Part shown: positions 1 through 5,328 of the stretch, one piece after another
Layout: each line of letters opens with the position of its first letter
Position numbering within the stretch: position 1 is the first letter of the stretch
Assembly (NCBI GenBank): GCA_029778935.1
Contig: JAKPBM010000286.1
Span: 1 to 8,899 of the forward strand
Source of the DNA: Bacillota bacterium
GTDB lineage: Bacteria; Bacillota; Clostridia; Oscillospirales; QAMX01
DNA length: 8,899 bases
Direction of reading: 5' to 3'
Program-made: the position numbers and the translations under genes
Notes under the pieces: generated by a model
Seen by the model: only the letters and a program-made list of their open reading frames with translations
What the model was told of the DNA's origin: nothing
The model's database searches: none

Positions 1-100
1 GGCTCAAAATACCGCTGGCCCAGGTAAAAGGCTCGTCAGGGCGCAGGAAAACGGCCTGGATATCCAGAAGATGGCGGGCGATTTTTTCTTTCAGAAGCAT
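1..100 (-). CDS. pyrE: Orotate phosphoribosyltransferase, N-terminal part (cut by window edge)
   Basis: PyrE transfers the phosphoribosyl group of PRPP to orotate to make OMP, the fifth step of pyrimidine synthesis, in the cytosol. Only the first 33 residues are visible; the rest lies beyond position 1. They read [14 protein letters not shown], then [16 protein letters not shown]. The FLRP..PFTWASG stretch is the usual start of the clostridial and bacillar PyrE type. The ATG at 100-98 is preceded by GGGAGGT (minus strand) at a spacing of about 7 nt, and that site overlaps the end of pyrF. The gap to pyrF is 5 bp, so the two are surely co-transcribed. The catalytic lysines and PRPP loop are outside the window. 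The identification rests on the N-terminal motif and on position as the next enzyme after pyrF. Confidence 0.9.
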   Translation of the reverse strand, partial: MLLKEKIARHLLDIQAVFLRPDEPFTWASGILS

Positions 101-105
101 TCCAT

Positions 106-807
106 TTACCTCCCTAAGAATTCGGATACGGCCCGGGCGTAGGCTTCCGCGGGGTCGGGCGCCATTGTAATAGGCCGGCCCATGACGATGTAGTCGGAAC
201 CCAGCTCCCGCGCTTTGGCGGGGGTGGCGACGCGGGCCTGGTCGTCTGCGTCGCCTTCGGCAAAGCGGACGCCGGGGGTGACGGTGAGAAAGCCGCTTCC
301 CAGGGCGTCATGGATGGTTTTTGCCTCTAAGGGCGAGCAGACGACGCCGTCCAGCCCGGCCCTTTGCGCGTTGTGGGCGTAATGGAGGACGGTTTCGGGC
401 AAAGATTTGGCAATCAGCAGTTCCTTTTGCATGCGGGCTTCGTCGGTGGAGGTGAGCTGGGTTACGGCGATGACTTTCGGGCGGGTGCCGGCTCCGGCGG
501 ATACACCCCTCAGGGCCGCTTCCATCATGGCGACGGTCCCCGCGGCGTGGACGTTCACCATATCCGCGCCGAGATGGGCCAGCACGCGCATGGCCTTTTC
601 CACGGTGGTGGGGATGTCGTGCAGCTTCAGGTCGAGAAACACTTGGTGGCCTTTTTCTTTGAGTTTGGCTACGATCTGAGGCCCCGCGGCGTAAAACAGC
701 TCCATGCCGATTTTCACAAAGGGGCGGACAGAGCCGAATTTTGCAAGGAAAGCAAGCGTCTCCGTTTCGGAGGCAAAGTCGCAGGCGATGATGACGTCTT
801 TAGGCAT
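106..807 (-). CDS. pyrF: Orotidine 5'-phosphate decarboxylase
   Basis: PyrF decarboxylates OMP to UMP, the last step of the pathway, in the cytosol. The protein has 233 residues, normal for the short bacterial type. The catalytic DxKxxD charge network is present as D59, K61 and D64 in [13 protein letters not shown]. Asp10 near the N-terminus (IACDF) and Lys32 (VKIG) are the expected substrate-binding residues. The phosphate-binding end of the barrel is seen as TPGVR and GRPIT near the C-terminus. The start at 807 follows AAGGAGAGG at 811-819 with a good spacing, 20 bp after the pyrD stop. Nothing is missing or broken. It is part of the pyrR-C-K-D-F-E operon, and orotate phosphoribosyltransferase, which supplies its substrate, is encoded just downstream. 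Confidence 0.97.
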   Translation of the reverse strand: MPKDVIIACDFASETETLAFLAKFGSVRPFVKIGMELFYAAGPQIVAKLKEKGHQVFLDLKLHDIPTTVEKAMRVLAHLGADMVNVHAAGTVAMMEAALRGVSAGAGTRPKVIAVTQLTSTDEARMQKELLIAKSLPETVLHYAHNAQRAGLDGVVCSPLEAKTIHDALGSGFLTVTPGVRFAEGDADDQARVATPAKARELGSDYIVMGRPITMAPDPAEAYARAVSEFLGR

Positions 808-827
808 ACAACCTCTCCTTTTCCCGT

Positions 828-1748
828 TCAGTATGATTGGTGGGCGGCGCCGACAAGGTCGCTCAGTTTCGTTACGCCCAGCTTTTCCATAAGCGGCGGC
901 AGGCCGTCAATGATTTCCAGGCAGGCAAAGGGGTTTTTCAGGCCCGCGGCCCCCACCTGCACCGCCGTTGCCCCGGCCAAAAGCATTTCCACCGCGTCCT
1001 CGGCGCAGGATACCCCGCCCATGCCCATAATGGGGATATTTACGGCCTTATACACCTGCCAGACCATGCGCAAGGCCACAGGGAACACCGCCGGGCCGGA
1101 CAGCCCGCCCGTGACGTTGGCCAGGACGGGTTTGCGCTTAGTGATGTCGATGCGCATGGCCAGAAGGGTGTTAATGAGCGAGATGCCGTCGGCGCCGGCG
1201 GCTTCGCAGGCTCGGGCGATTTCGGCGATGTCGGTGACGTTGGGCGACAGCTTTACAAACAAAGGCTTCCGGCACGCCTTCCGCACGGCTTTGACAACCG
1301 TTTCCGCGTCTTTGGCGGAAGCGCCGAAGCTCATGCCGCCGCCATGCACGTTGGGGCAGCTGATGTTCAGTTCAATGATGTCAATGCCGGGGCAGCGGTC
1401 GGCCTTTTCGCAGCAGGCCGCGTATTCTTCCACGGAAAACCCGCCGATGTTGGCAATAACGGGGCCGGCGTAGACTTTCCTAAGCGCCGGGACTTCTTTT
1501 TGCAGCACGGCGTCTACCCCTGGGTTTTGCAGCCCCACGGCGTTTATCATACCGGCGGGGGCTTCGGCGATGCGGGGCGTTTCGTTGCCGAAGCGGGGGT
1601 GCAGTGTGGTGCCCTTCAGGCAGACAGCGCCCAGCCGGTTCAGGTCGTAGTACGAAGCAAACTCGTGGCCAAAGCCGAAGGTGCCGCTGGCGGGGATGAC
1701 GGGATTTTGCAAACGGATGCCGCCCAAAGATACGGACAGGTCTACCAT
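828..1748 (-). CDS. pyrD: Dihydroorotate dehydrogenase (NAD+), catalytic subunit, class 1B
   Basis: This FMN enzyme oxidises dihydroorotate to orotate. Class 1B enzymes work as a complex with the electron-transfer subunit PyrK, which passes electrons to NAD+. The protein has 306 residues with no membrane-anchoring N-terminal extension, as expected for soluble class 1. Lys45 in LKGTT and the INAVGLQNPG stretch (residues 68-77) are family signatures. The catalytic base is Cys131 in LNISCPNV; membrane-bound class 2 enzymes have Ser there. The adjacent pyrK confirms class 1B rather than the fumarate-linked class 1A. The ATG at 1748 follows GGAGG at a 7-nt spacing, and the first 7 bases overlap the end of pyrK, pointing to translational coupling and equal amounts of the two subunits. 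The product is cytosolic. Confidence 0.97.
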   Translation of the reverse strand: MVDLSVSLGGIRLQNPVIPASGTFGFGHEFASYYDLNRLGAVCLKGTTLHPRFGNETPRIAEAPAGMINAVGLQNPGVDAVLQKEVPALRKVYAGPVIANIGGFSVEEYAACCEKADRCPGIDIIELNISCPNVHGGGMSFGASAKDAETVVKAVRKACRKPLFVKLSPNVTDIAEIARACEAAGADGISLINTLLAMRIDITKRKPVLANVTGGLSGPAVFPVALRMVWQVYKAVNIPIMGMGGVSCAEDAVEMLLAGATAVQVGAAGLKNPFACLEIIDGLPPLMEKLGVTKLSDLVGAAHQSY

Positions 1749-2470
1749 ACAACCGCCTCCTTTTCCAGCACGGGGCCGTCTTTGCAGATGAGTTTAGCGC
1801 CGTATTTTGTGCGGCAGGTGCAGCCCATGCAGGCGCCAAAGCCGCAGCCCATGCGCCGCTCAAAGCTCAGCTGGCCGCTGGTATCCGCGCGGTCGTACAC
1901 GGCTTTGAGCATGGGCTCCGGCCCGCAGGCGTAGAAATAGGTGGTGCCTTGCGGCAAAACGTCGGTCACCAGCCCCTTCTTACCATAGCTTCCGTCGACG
2001 GTAGCCACCGTCACGTCGCAGTCCAGGGCGGCAAATTCCTTTTCAAAGAACACTTCCTCCGCCGTGTTAAAGCCCAATATGACAACGGGCCGCGCGCCCT
2101 TTCCGATAAGCCTTTTGGCCAGCCCGTACAGCGGGGGAACCCCCGCGCCCCCGCCGATAAGAAGCGGACGCAGGCCGGATGTTTCCACGCTAAACCCGTT
2201 GCCAAGCCCTGTCAGCACGTCCAGCTTTGTGCCCGCAGGCAGGTTCGCAAGGGCCTTTGTGCCTTTGCCGACGGTTTTGTAGATGACCGTCAGGCCCTCT
2301 CCGTCCCAGTCGCAGACCGACAGGGGCCGGCGGAGAAAGAACCCGTCCAGCGCGATGTTTATAAACTGCCCCGGGGCGCAGAAGGCGGACGTGTCGCCCG
2401 CAAGGCGGGTGAGAAAGGTGTTTTTGGCCAGTTGCCGCGTGTTTTCGATACTGTAGATGCCTTTGTTCAA
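1742..2470 (-). CDS. pyrK: Dihydroorotate dehydrogenase electron transfer subunit (FAD, 2Fe-2S)
   Basis: PyrK carries electrons from the FMN of PyrD through a 2Fe-2S cluster and FAD to NAD+. The 242-residue protein shows the ferredoxin-reductase-like layout: RRPLSV (47-52) for FAD binding, GGGAGVPPLY (106-115) and YACGPEPM (180-187) for the NAD module, and a C-terminal cluster site with Cys209, Cys214, Cys217 and Cys229 (CX4CX2CX11C). I chose a TTG start at 2470-2468. It is preceded by AAGGAG at an 8-nt spacing and overlaps the pyrC TGA as TTGA. The resulting start, LNKGIYSIEN, fits the family. An upstream ATG in the same frame at 2521 would add 17 residues inside pyrC and has no fitting ribosome site. 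It overlaps pyrD by 7 bp. Confidence 0.95.
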   Translation of the reverse strand: MNKGIYSIENTRQLAKNTFLTRLAGDTSAFCAPGQFINIALDGFFLRRPLSVCDWDGEGLTVIYKTVGKGTKALANLPAGTKLDVLTGLGNGFSVETSGLRPLLIGGGAGVPPLYGLAKRLIGKGARPVVILGFNTAEEVFFEKEFAALDCDVTVATVDGSYGKKGLVTDVLPQGTTYFYACGPEPMLKAVYDRADTSGQLSFERRMGCGFGACMGCTCRTKYGAKLICKDGPVLEKEAVVW

Positions 2471-3735
2471 ACAAGACGCTCCTTCCAGACGATGTTTCCG
2501 CCGCACAGGGTGAGCAGACACCGGCCGTAGACCTGCCAGCCTTCAAAAGGCGTGCTTTTGCCCAGAGAGCAAAACTCGTCCGGGTCGATGGTATACGGCG
2601 TGTCCACTTCGAACACGGTCAGCGTGGCCGGTTCCCCCGGGGACAGGGGCGTGCCGATGGAAAATCTCTGCGACGGGTTTTCAAACAGCAGTTCAATGAG
2701 TTTTTCTAAGGGCAGAATCCCCGTTTTCACCAGCCCCGTGTACAATACGGGGAAGGCCGTCTCCAGCCCCACCACGCCGTTGACGCTAGATGCCAGCCCG
2801 CCCTTTTTTTCCAGCGGGGCGTGGGGCGCGTGGTCGGTGGCGATCATGTCGATGGTGCCGTCGAGGATGCCGTCTATCAGGGCTTTCCGGTCGGCGCGGC
2901 TTCGGATGGGCGGGTTCATCTTAAAGCGCCCGTCGTCTTCCAGCAGCAAATCGTCCAAAAGCAGGTAGTGTGGTGCGGTTTCGCAGGTCACATTTACGCC
3001 TTTGCGTTTTGCCTGCCGGATCAGCTCGACGCTTTCCTTGCAGGACACGTGGCAGACGTGGTAGGCGCAGCCGGTTTTTTCCGCCAATTGCAAATCCCGC
3101 CGGACCTGCCGCCATTCGCTTTGGCTGGGGATGCCGCGCAGGCGGAGCTTTCGGGCGAGAACGCCGTCGTGGACGACGCCGTCGTTGGTAAACCGGTTGT
3201 CTTCGCAGTGGGCGGCGATGATTTTGCCCAAAGCTTTGGCCTTTTTCATGGCCGCTTCCATGCACGCGTCCGACTGGACGCCCTTGCCATCATCGGAGAA
3301 GGCCAGAACGTACGGGGCGATGGCTTCCATTTCCGAAAGGCTCTCCCCGGCCTGCCCGGCGGTGATGGTGCCGTAGGGGTAGACGTTGACGACGGCCTGG
3401 GTTTCGATAAGGTCGGTCAGCAGTTGCAGGTGAGAGGGCCGATCGGGGGCGGGGTTTACGTTGGGCATGGCGCCAAGATAGGTAAATCCGCCCCGGGCGG
3501 CGGCTTTTGTCCCCGTTTGGATGGTCTCTTTATAAGAAAAACCCGGCTCACGCAGATGTACATGTACATCCGCGAAGCCGGGAAACGCATAACAGTTGGA
3601 AAAGCCGAAATCAAGGACGGTAGCCCCGTCCAAAGCGCAATCAAAGCCGAGGATGCGGTCGCCGCAGACGGCCACCGAACCCCGGCGGAAAACGCCGCCG
3701 TCGTAGATTGTGAGATTTTTCAGCAAAAGACGCAT
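2467..3735 (-). CDS. pyrC: Dihydroorotase, class I
   Basis: This amidohydrolase closes carbamoyl-aspartate to dihydroorotate, the third step of pyrimidine synthesis. At 422 residues it fits class I dihydroorotases rather than the shorter E. coli type. The metal-binding HxHxRE motif lies at His58, His60 and Arg62 (DVHVHLREPG). FSDDG at 146-150 has an aspartate where some relatives carry a carboxylated lysine. ETAPHYLL and ATDHAPH further on supply more metal and catalytic residues, and FEGWQVYG near the end is typical of this class. The ATG at 3735 follows AGGAGGA, which overlaps the pyrR stop; the gap to pyrR is 10 bp. An open frame continues upstream to 4047 in the shadow of pyrR and is not used. 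The codons for the HxH motif form a strong RNA hairpin, listed separately. Confidence 0.97.
   Translation of the reverse strand: MRLLLKNLTIYDGGVFRRGSVAVCGDRILGFDCALDGATVLDFGFSNCYAFPGFADVHVHLREPGFSYKETIQTGTKAAARGGFTYLGAMPNVNPAPDRPSHLQLLTDLIETQAVVNVYPYGTITAGQAGESLSEMEAIAPYVLAFSDDGKGVQSDACMEAAMKKAKALGKIIAAHCEDNRFTNDGVVHDGVLARKLRLRGIPSQSEWRQVRRDLQLAEKTGCAYHVCHVSCKESVELIRQAKRKGVNVTCETAPHYLLLDDLLLEDDGRFKMNPPIRSRADRKALIDGILDGTIDMIATDHAPHAPLEKKGGLASSVNGVVGLETAFPVLYTGLVKTGILPLEKLIELLFENPSQRFSIGTPLSPGEPATLTVFEVDTPYTIDPDEFCSLGKSTPFEGWQVYGRCLLTLCGGNIVWKERLV
3542..3582 (-). other. Strong hairpin inside pyrC over the HxH active-site codons
   Basis: The pyrC transcript can fold here into a stem of 7 bp (3542-3548 with 3576-3582), a small internal loop, then 10 bp including one G-U pair (3551-3560 with 3565-3574), closed by a CATG loop. 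At the DNA level its core is a perfect 16-bp palindrome at 3555-3570. The codons encode PGFADVHVHLREPG, so the similar ends of the motif explain part of the symmetry. There is no T run after it, so it is not a terminator. Any role is unknown. Confidence 0.55.
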
Positions 3736-3745
3736 GGTGTTCCTC

Positions 3746-4279
3746 CTATTCGGCAATCCCGAGTATCGCCACTTCTTTTGCGTTGTCAAACACGGGCAGG
3801 CGGACTTCAATCCGCTCTTTGTGCGAGGTGGGGATGTTTTTGCCCACAAAGTCGGGCCGGATGGGAAGCTCCCGGTGGCCCCGGTCCACCAGTACGGCCA
3901 GGCGCACGGCTTTGGGCCGGCCAAACTGCAGCAAGGCGTCCAAAGCGGCGCGCACCGTCCGGCCGGTGTAGAGGACGTCGTCCACCAGCACGACGGTTTT
4001 GCCCTCGACGGACACCATTTCCGTGCAAAAAGGCCCGGCGGGCGCATCTTTCAGATCATCCCGGAAGGGGCGGACGTCCAGAGCGCCCGCGGGGAAGGCC
4101 TGGCCGGTGATTTTTTCGATGTTTTCCTTAAGCTGCAAAGCCAGCGGCACGCCCCGGCGGACAATCCCCGCCAGAACAATGTCGCCCTGGGGGTCGCGTT
4201 CCAGTATTTCGTGGGCCATGCGCATCAGCGCGCGGTCCATAGCGGAAGCGTCCATGAGAACGGCTTTCTGCACAAACAA
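3746..4279 (-). CDS. pyrR: Bifunctional pyr operon attenuation protein / uracil phosphoribosyltransferase
   Basis: PyrR binds a hairpin in pyr mRNA when UMP or UTP is high and causes early termination; it also has uracil phosphoribosyltransferase activity. The 177-residue product matches the usual length of about 180. The PRPP-binding site VVLVDDVLYTGRT is at 96-108, followed by VLVDRGHRELPIRPDFVGKNIPTS, written here as two family blocks: VLVDRGHRELPIRP and FVGKNIPTS. QKAVLMD at the N-terminus matches QKAVILD of known PyrR. I chose the TTG at 4279-4277 because GAGGG at 4286-4290 lies 6 nt upstream. A GTG two codons later (4273) is the alternative, with a poorer 12-nt spacing. The open frame also runs up to an ATG at 4384, but that lies in the attenuator and lacks a ribosome site. 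It is the first gene of the operon and likely regulates its own transcription. Confidence 0.95.
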   Translation of the reverse strand: MFVQKAVLMDASAMDRALMRMAHEILERDPQGDIVLAGIVRRGVPLALQLKENIEKITGQAFPAGALDVRPFRDDLKDAPAGPFCTEMVSVEGKTVVLVDDVLYTGRTVRAALDALLQFGRPKAVRLAVLVDRGHRELPIRPDFVGKNIPTSHKERIEVRLPVFDNAKEVAILGIAE

Positions 4280-4300
4280 GAAAATCCCTCTTTTCCAATC

Positions 4301-4333
4301 AAAAAAGGCCTTGCGGGCGCGCCGCAAGACCTT
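4301..4333 (-). terminator. Intrinsic terminator of the pyr attenuator
   Basis: Read on the minus strand, AAGGTCTTGCGG pairs over 12 positions (one G-U) with CCGCAAGGCCTT around a 5-nt CGCGC loop. A run of T residues follows directly. It lies 22 nt before the pyrR start and inside the transcribed leader, so it must be conditional. The 5' arm also takes part in the antiterminator. Confidence 0.92.
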
Positions 4334-4394
4334 GCTGTACACGGATACAAGACACCCCCTAAGGGTGCCCGTGAACGGTTGCATCTTGCCGGCG
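4320..4394 (-). promoter_or_regulatory. Antiterminator pairing of the pyr leader
   Basis: On the minus strand CGCCGGCAAGA (4394-4384) can pair with TCTTGCGGCG (4329-4320), giving 10 bp with one bulged base. The first arm comes from the PyrR-binding hairpin and the second from the 5' arm of the terminator. The pairing therefore excludes both, as the PyrR attenuation model needs. Between the arms lies a small 5-bp hairpin (4353-4367). The pairing is seen in the sequence; its use in vivo is inferred. Confidence 0.75.
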
Positions 4395-4403
4395 TCTCTG
4401 CAC
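4378..4403 (-). promoter_or_regulatory. Candidate PyrR-binding hairpin (anti-antiterminator)
   Basis: The minus-strand segment GTGCAGAGACGCCGGCAAGA followed by TGCAAC resembles the conserved PyrR-binding loop of Bacillus (a CAGAGAGGCT..CAAGG-like core), and TTTAA lies a few bases upstream as is usual. TGCA at each end can form the lower stem. Its 3' half is the first arm of the antiterminator, so PyrR binding here would free the terminator. The match is from memory of the motif, not from a covariance search. Confidence 0.75.
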
Positions 4404-4437
4404 CGCGCTTAAAGACACAGAGGTATAATTTTCCAGT

Positions 4438-4466
4438 ATGATACCACGGGAAGGCCGTCCTGTCAA
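4438..4466 (-). promoter_or_regulatory. Promoter of the pyr operon
   Basis: On the minus strand a perfect -35 TTGACA (4466-4461) is separated by exactly 17 bp from a -10 TATCAT (4443-4438), five of six consensus bases. Transcription should begin near 4431, giving a leader of about 150 nt that contains the whole attenuator. It lies back to back with the promoter of the flavoprotein gene. Confidence 0.88.
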
Positions 4467-4490
4467 GCCTGCTTTTGGGCAAAGGACGCG

Positions 4491-4519
4491 TTGGTTCGGA
4501 AGGCTTGTTATGGTATAAT
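4491..4519 (+). promoter_or_regulatory. Promoter of the flavoprotein gene
   Basis: A perfect TATAAT at 4514-4519 is preceded by TG one base upstream (TGGTATAAT), making an extended -10. TTGGTT at 4491-4496, 17 bp upstream, is a weak -35. The expected start is near 4526. GGAGGA at 4539-4544 then lies 7 nt before the ATG, so the leader is short. Confidence 0.85.
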
Positions 4520-4551
4520 GGACAGGAGCAAGGAAAACGGAGGAAAGCAAC

Positions 4552-5094
4552 ATGAGCAAAATTGTCGTTTTAACAGGCAGCCCGCGGAAAAACGGAAACT
4601 CCAACCGCATGGCGGAGGCCTTCTGCGAGGAAGCCAGGAAGCTTGGCCACGAAGTTGCGCGCATCGACACGACGGCGGTAAAAATCGGCGGCTGCCGGGC
4701 CTGCGACGCCTGCTATAAAAACGGGCAGCCCTGCGTGTTTGAAAAGGAGTATACGCCCATCGCCGAAGCCATAGAAGCTTCCGACGGCATTGTGCTTGCC
4801 TTCCCGCTCTACTGGTACGCCATTCCGGCGCAGATGAAGAGCGTGATCGACCATTGGTACTCCTTCTGCATGGCCGGGAAGGATTTTGCCGGCAAAAAGG
4901 CGGCGCTCATTACCTGCTGCGCCGAGGAGGAAATCGAAGTGCTCGACGGGGCGAAGTTTGCCTTTGAGATGACCATGAAGCTCATGCACGCGGAGATTGT
5001 GGGCGAAGTGCTCGTGCCCGGCGTCGGCGGCGTCGGGGACATCGACCAAACCGACGGAATCCGGCGGGCAAGGGAGCTGGCGGCGCGGTTTTAG
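4552..5094 (+). CDS. Flavodoxin-fold iron-sulfur flavoprotein / NADPH-dependent FMN reductase family
   Basis: This 180-residue cytosolic protein has the flavodoxin-like fold of the NADPH-dependent FMN reductase family. The FMN phosphate loop is GSPRKNGNS at 9-17, right after the first beta strand (IVVLT). FPLYWYAIPAQMKSVIDHW further on is the second typical FMN-contacting stretch. Between them Cys48, Cys51, Cys54 and Cys61 form a CX2CX2CX6C cluster. That spacing fits the compact 4Fe-4S motif known from iron-sulfur flavoproteins of methanogens and clostridia, which pass electrons between ferredoxin-like carriers and oxidants. Some relatives keep part of this motif without a cluster, so the cluster is inferred. 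It is a single gene, divergent from pyr, with its own promoter and a strong ribosome site. Its substrate cannot be told from the sequence. Confidence 0.85.
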   Translation: MSKIVVLTGSPRKNGNSNRMAEAFCEEARKLGHEVARIDTTAVKIGGCRACDACYKNGQPCVFEKEYTPIAEAIEASDGIVLAFPLYWYAIPAQMKSVIDHWYSFCMAGKDFAGKKAALITCCAEEEIEVLDGAKFAFEMTMKLMHAEIVGEVLVPGVGGVGDIDQTDGIRRARELAARF

Positions 5095-5322
5095 GCGGGA
5101 AAAGGGCCTGAGGCGGGCAAAGCTGGCAAGCATAATATCACATAGGAAGAAACTTGGATGTAAGGCCAAAGACGGGGAAACGCTGTTATTCCAAGGCGGC
5201 TCAGTGCTGAATTTTTCAGGGGGCAGGCCTCAAAGCCCAGAGCAGCCAATGCAAACAAACGGCCCGGCGCATCTGCGCCGGGTCGTCTTTTATGCGAGGG
5301 GAATTTCACCGTATTTACAGAT
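5095..5322. other. Convergent intergenic region
   Basis: These 228 bp separate two convergent genes. Apart from the hairpin at 5261-5292, I see only a weak 5-bp hairpin (ctgaatttttcag, within 5208-5220) and a tandem 8-bp repeat at the right end. No coding frame with a ribosome site is visible, and no promoter stands out. Confidence 0.6.
5261..5292. terminator. GC-rich terminator hairpin between convergent genes
   Basis: GGCCCGGCGC pairs with GCGCCGGGTC around an ATCT loop, 10 bp with one G-U. On the plus strand it is followed by GTCTTTT. On the minus strand it is followed by GTTTGTTTGC. It lies about 165 bp after the flavoprotein stop and about 30 bp after the oxidoreductase stop, so it may serve both genes. 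Both T tracts are interrupted, so efficiency is uncertain. Confidence 0.75.
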
Positions 5323-5328
5323 TTACAG
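5313..5328. repeat. Perfect tandem 8-bp repeat at a stop codon
   Basis: ATTTACAG occurs twice in a row. On the minus strand this is CTGTAAAT twice, and the first copy holds the TAA stop of the FAD oxidoreductase gene. It looks like a small slippage duplication and has no evident function. Confidence 0.7.

Noticed and set aside
364..1934. Long plus-strand open frames opposite pyrF, pyrD and pyrK
   Set aside because: High GC content opens frames antisense to real genes. The proteins are low in recognisable motifs and have no ribosome sites.
2467..4047. A 526-residue open frame giving pyrC a long N-terminal extension
   Set aside because: The added part is the antisense-frame shadow of pyrR. 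The ATG at 3735 has a strong AGGAGGA site and a normal dihydroorotase N-terminus.
2821..4110. 429-residue plus-strand open frame opposite pyrC and pyrR
   Set aside because: It is an antisense shadow with biased glycine, valine and arginine content and no family motif.
3746..4384. A longer pyrR starting at ATG 4384 (212 residues)
   Set aside because: The extra 35 residues run through the PyrR-binding hairpin and terminator, do not resemble PyrR, and the ATG has no ribosome site. The TTG at 4279 has one.
5025..5046. GGCGTC repeats in the flavoprotein gene
   Set aside because: They encode a glycine-valine loop (GVGGVGD) that is part of the protein and too short to be a meaningful repeat.
5091..5309. 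A 72-residue minus-strand open frame in the convergent gap
   Set aside because: It begins with GTG without a ribosome site and crosses the terminator hairpin, so it is unlikely to be expressed.
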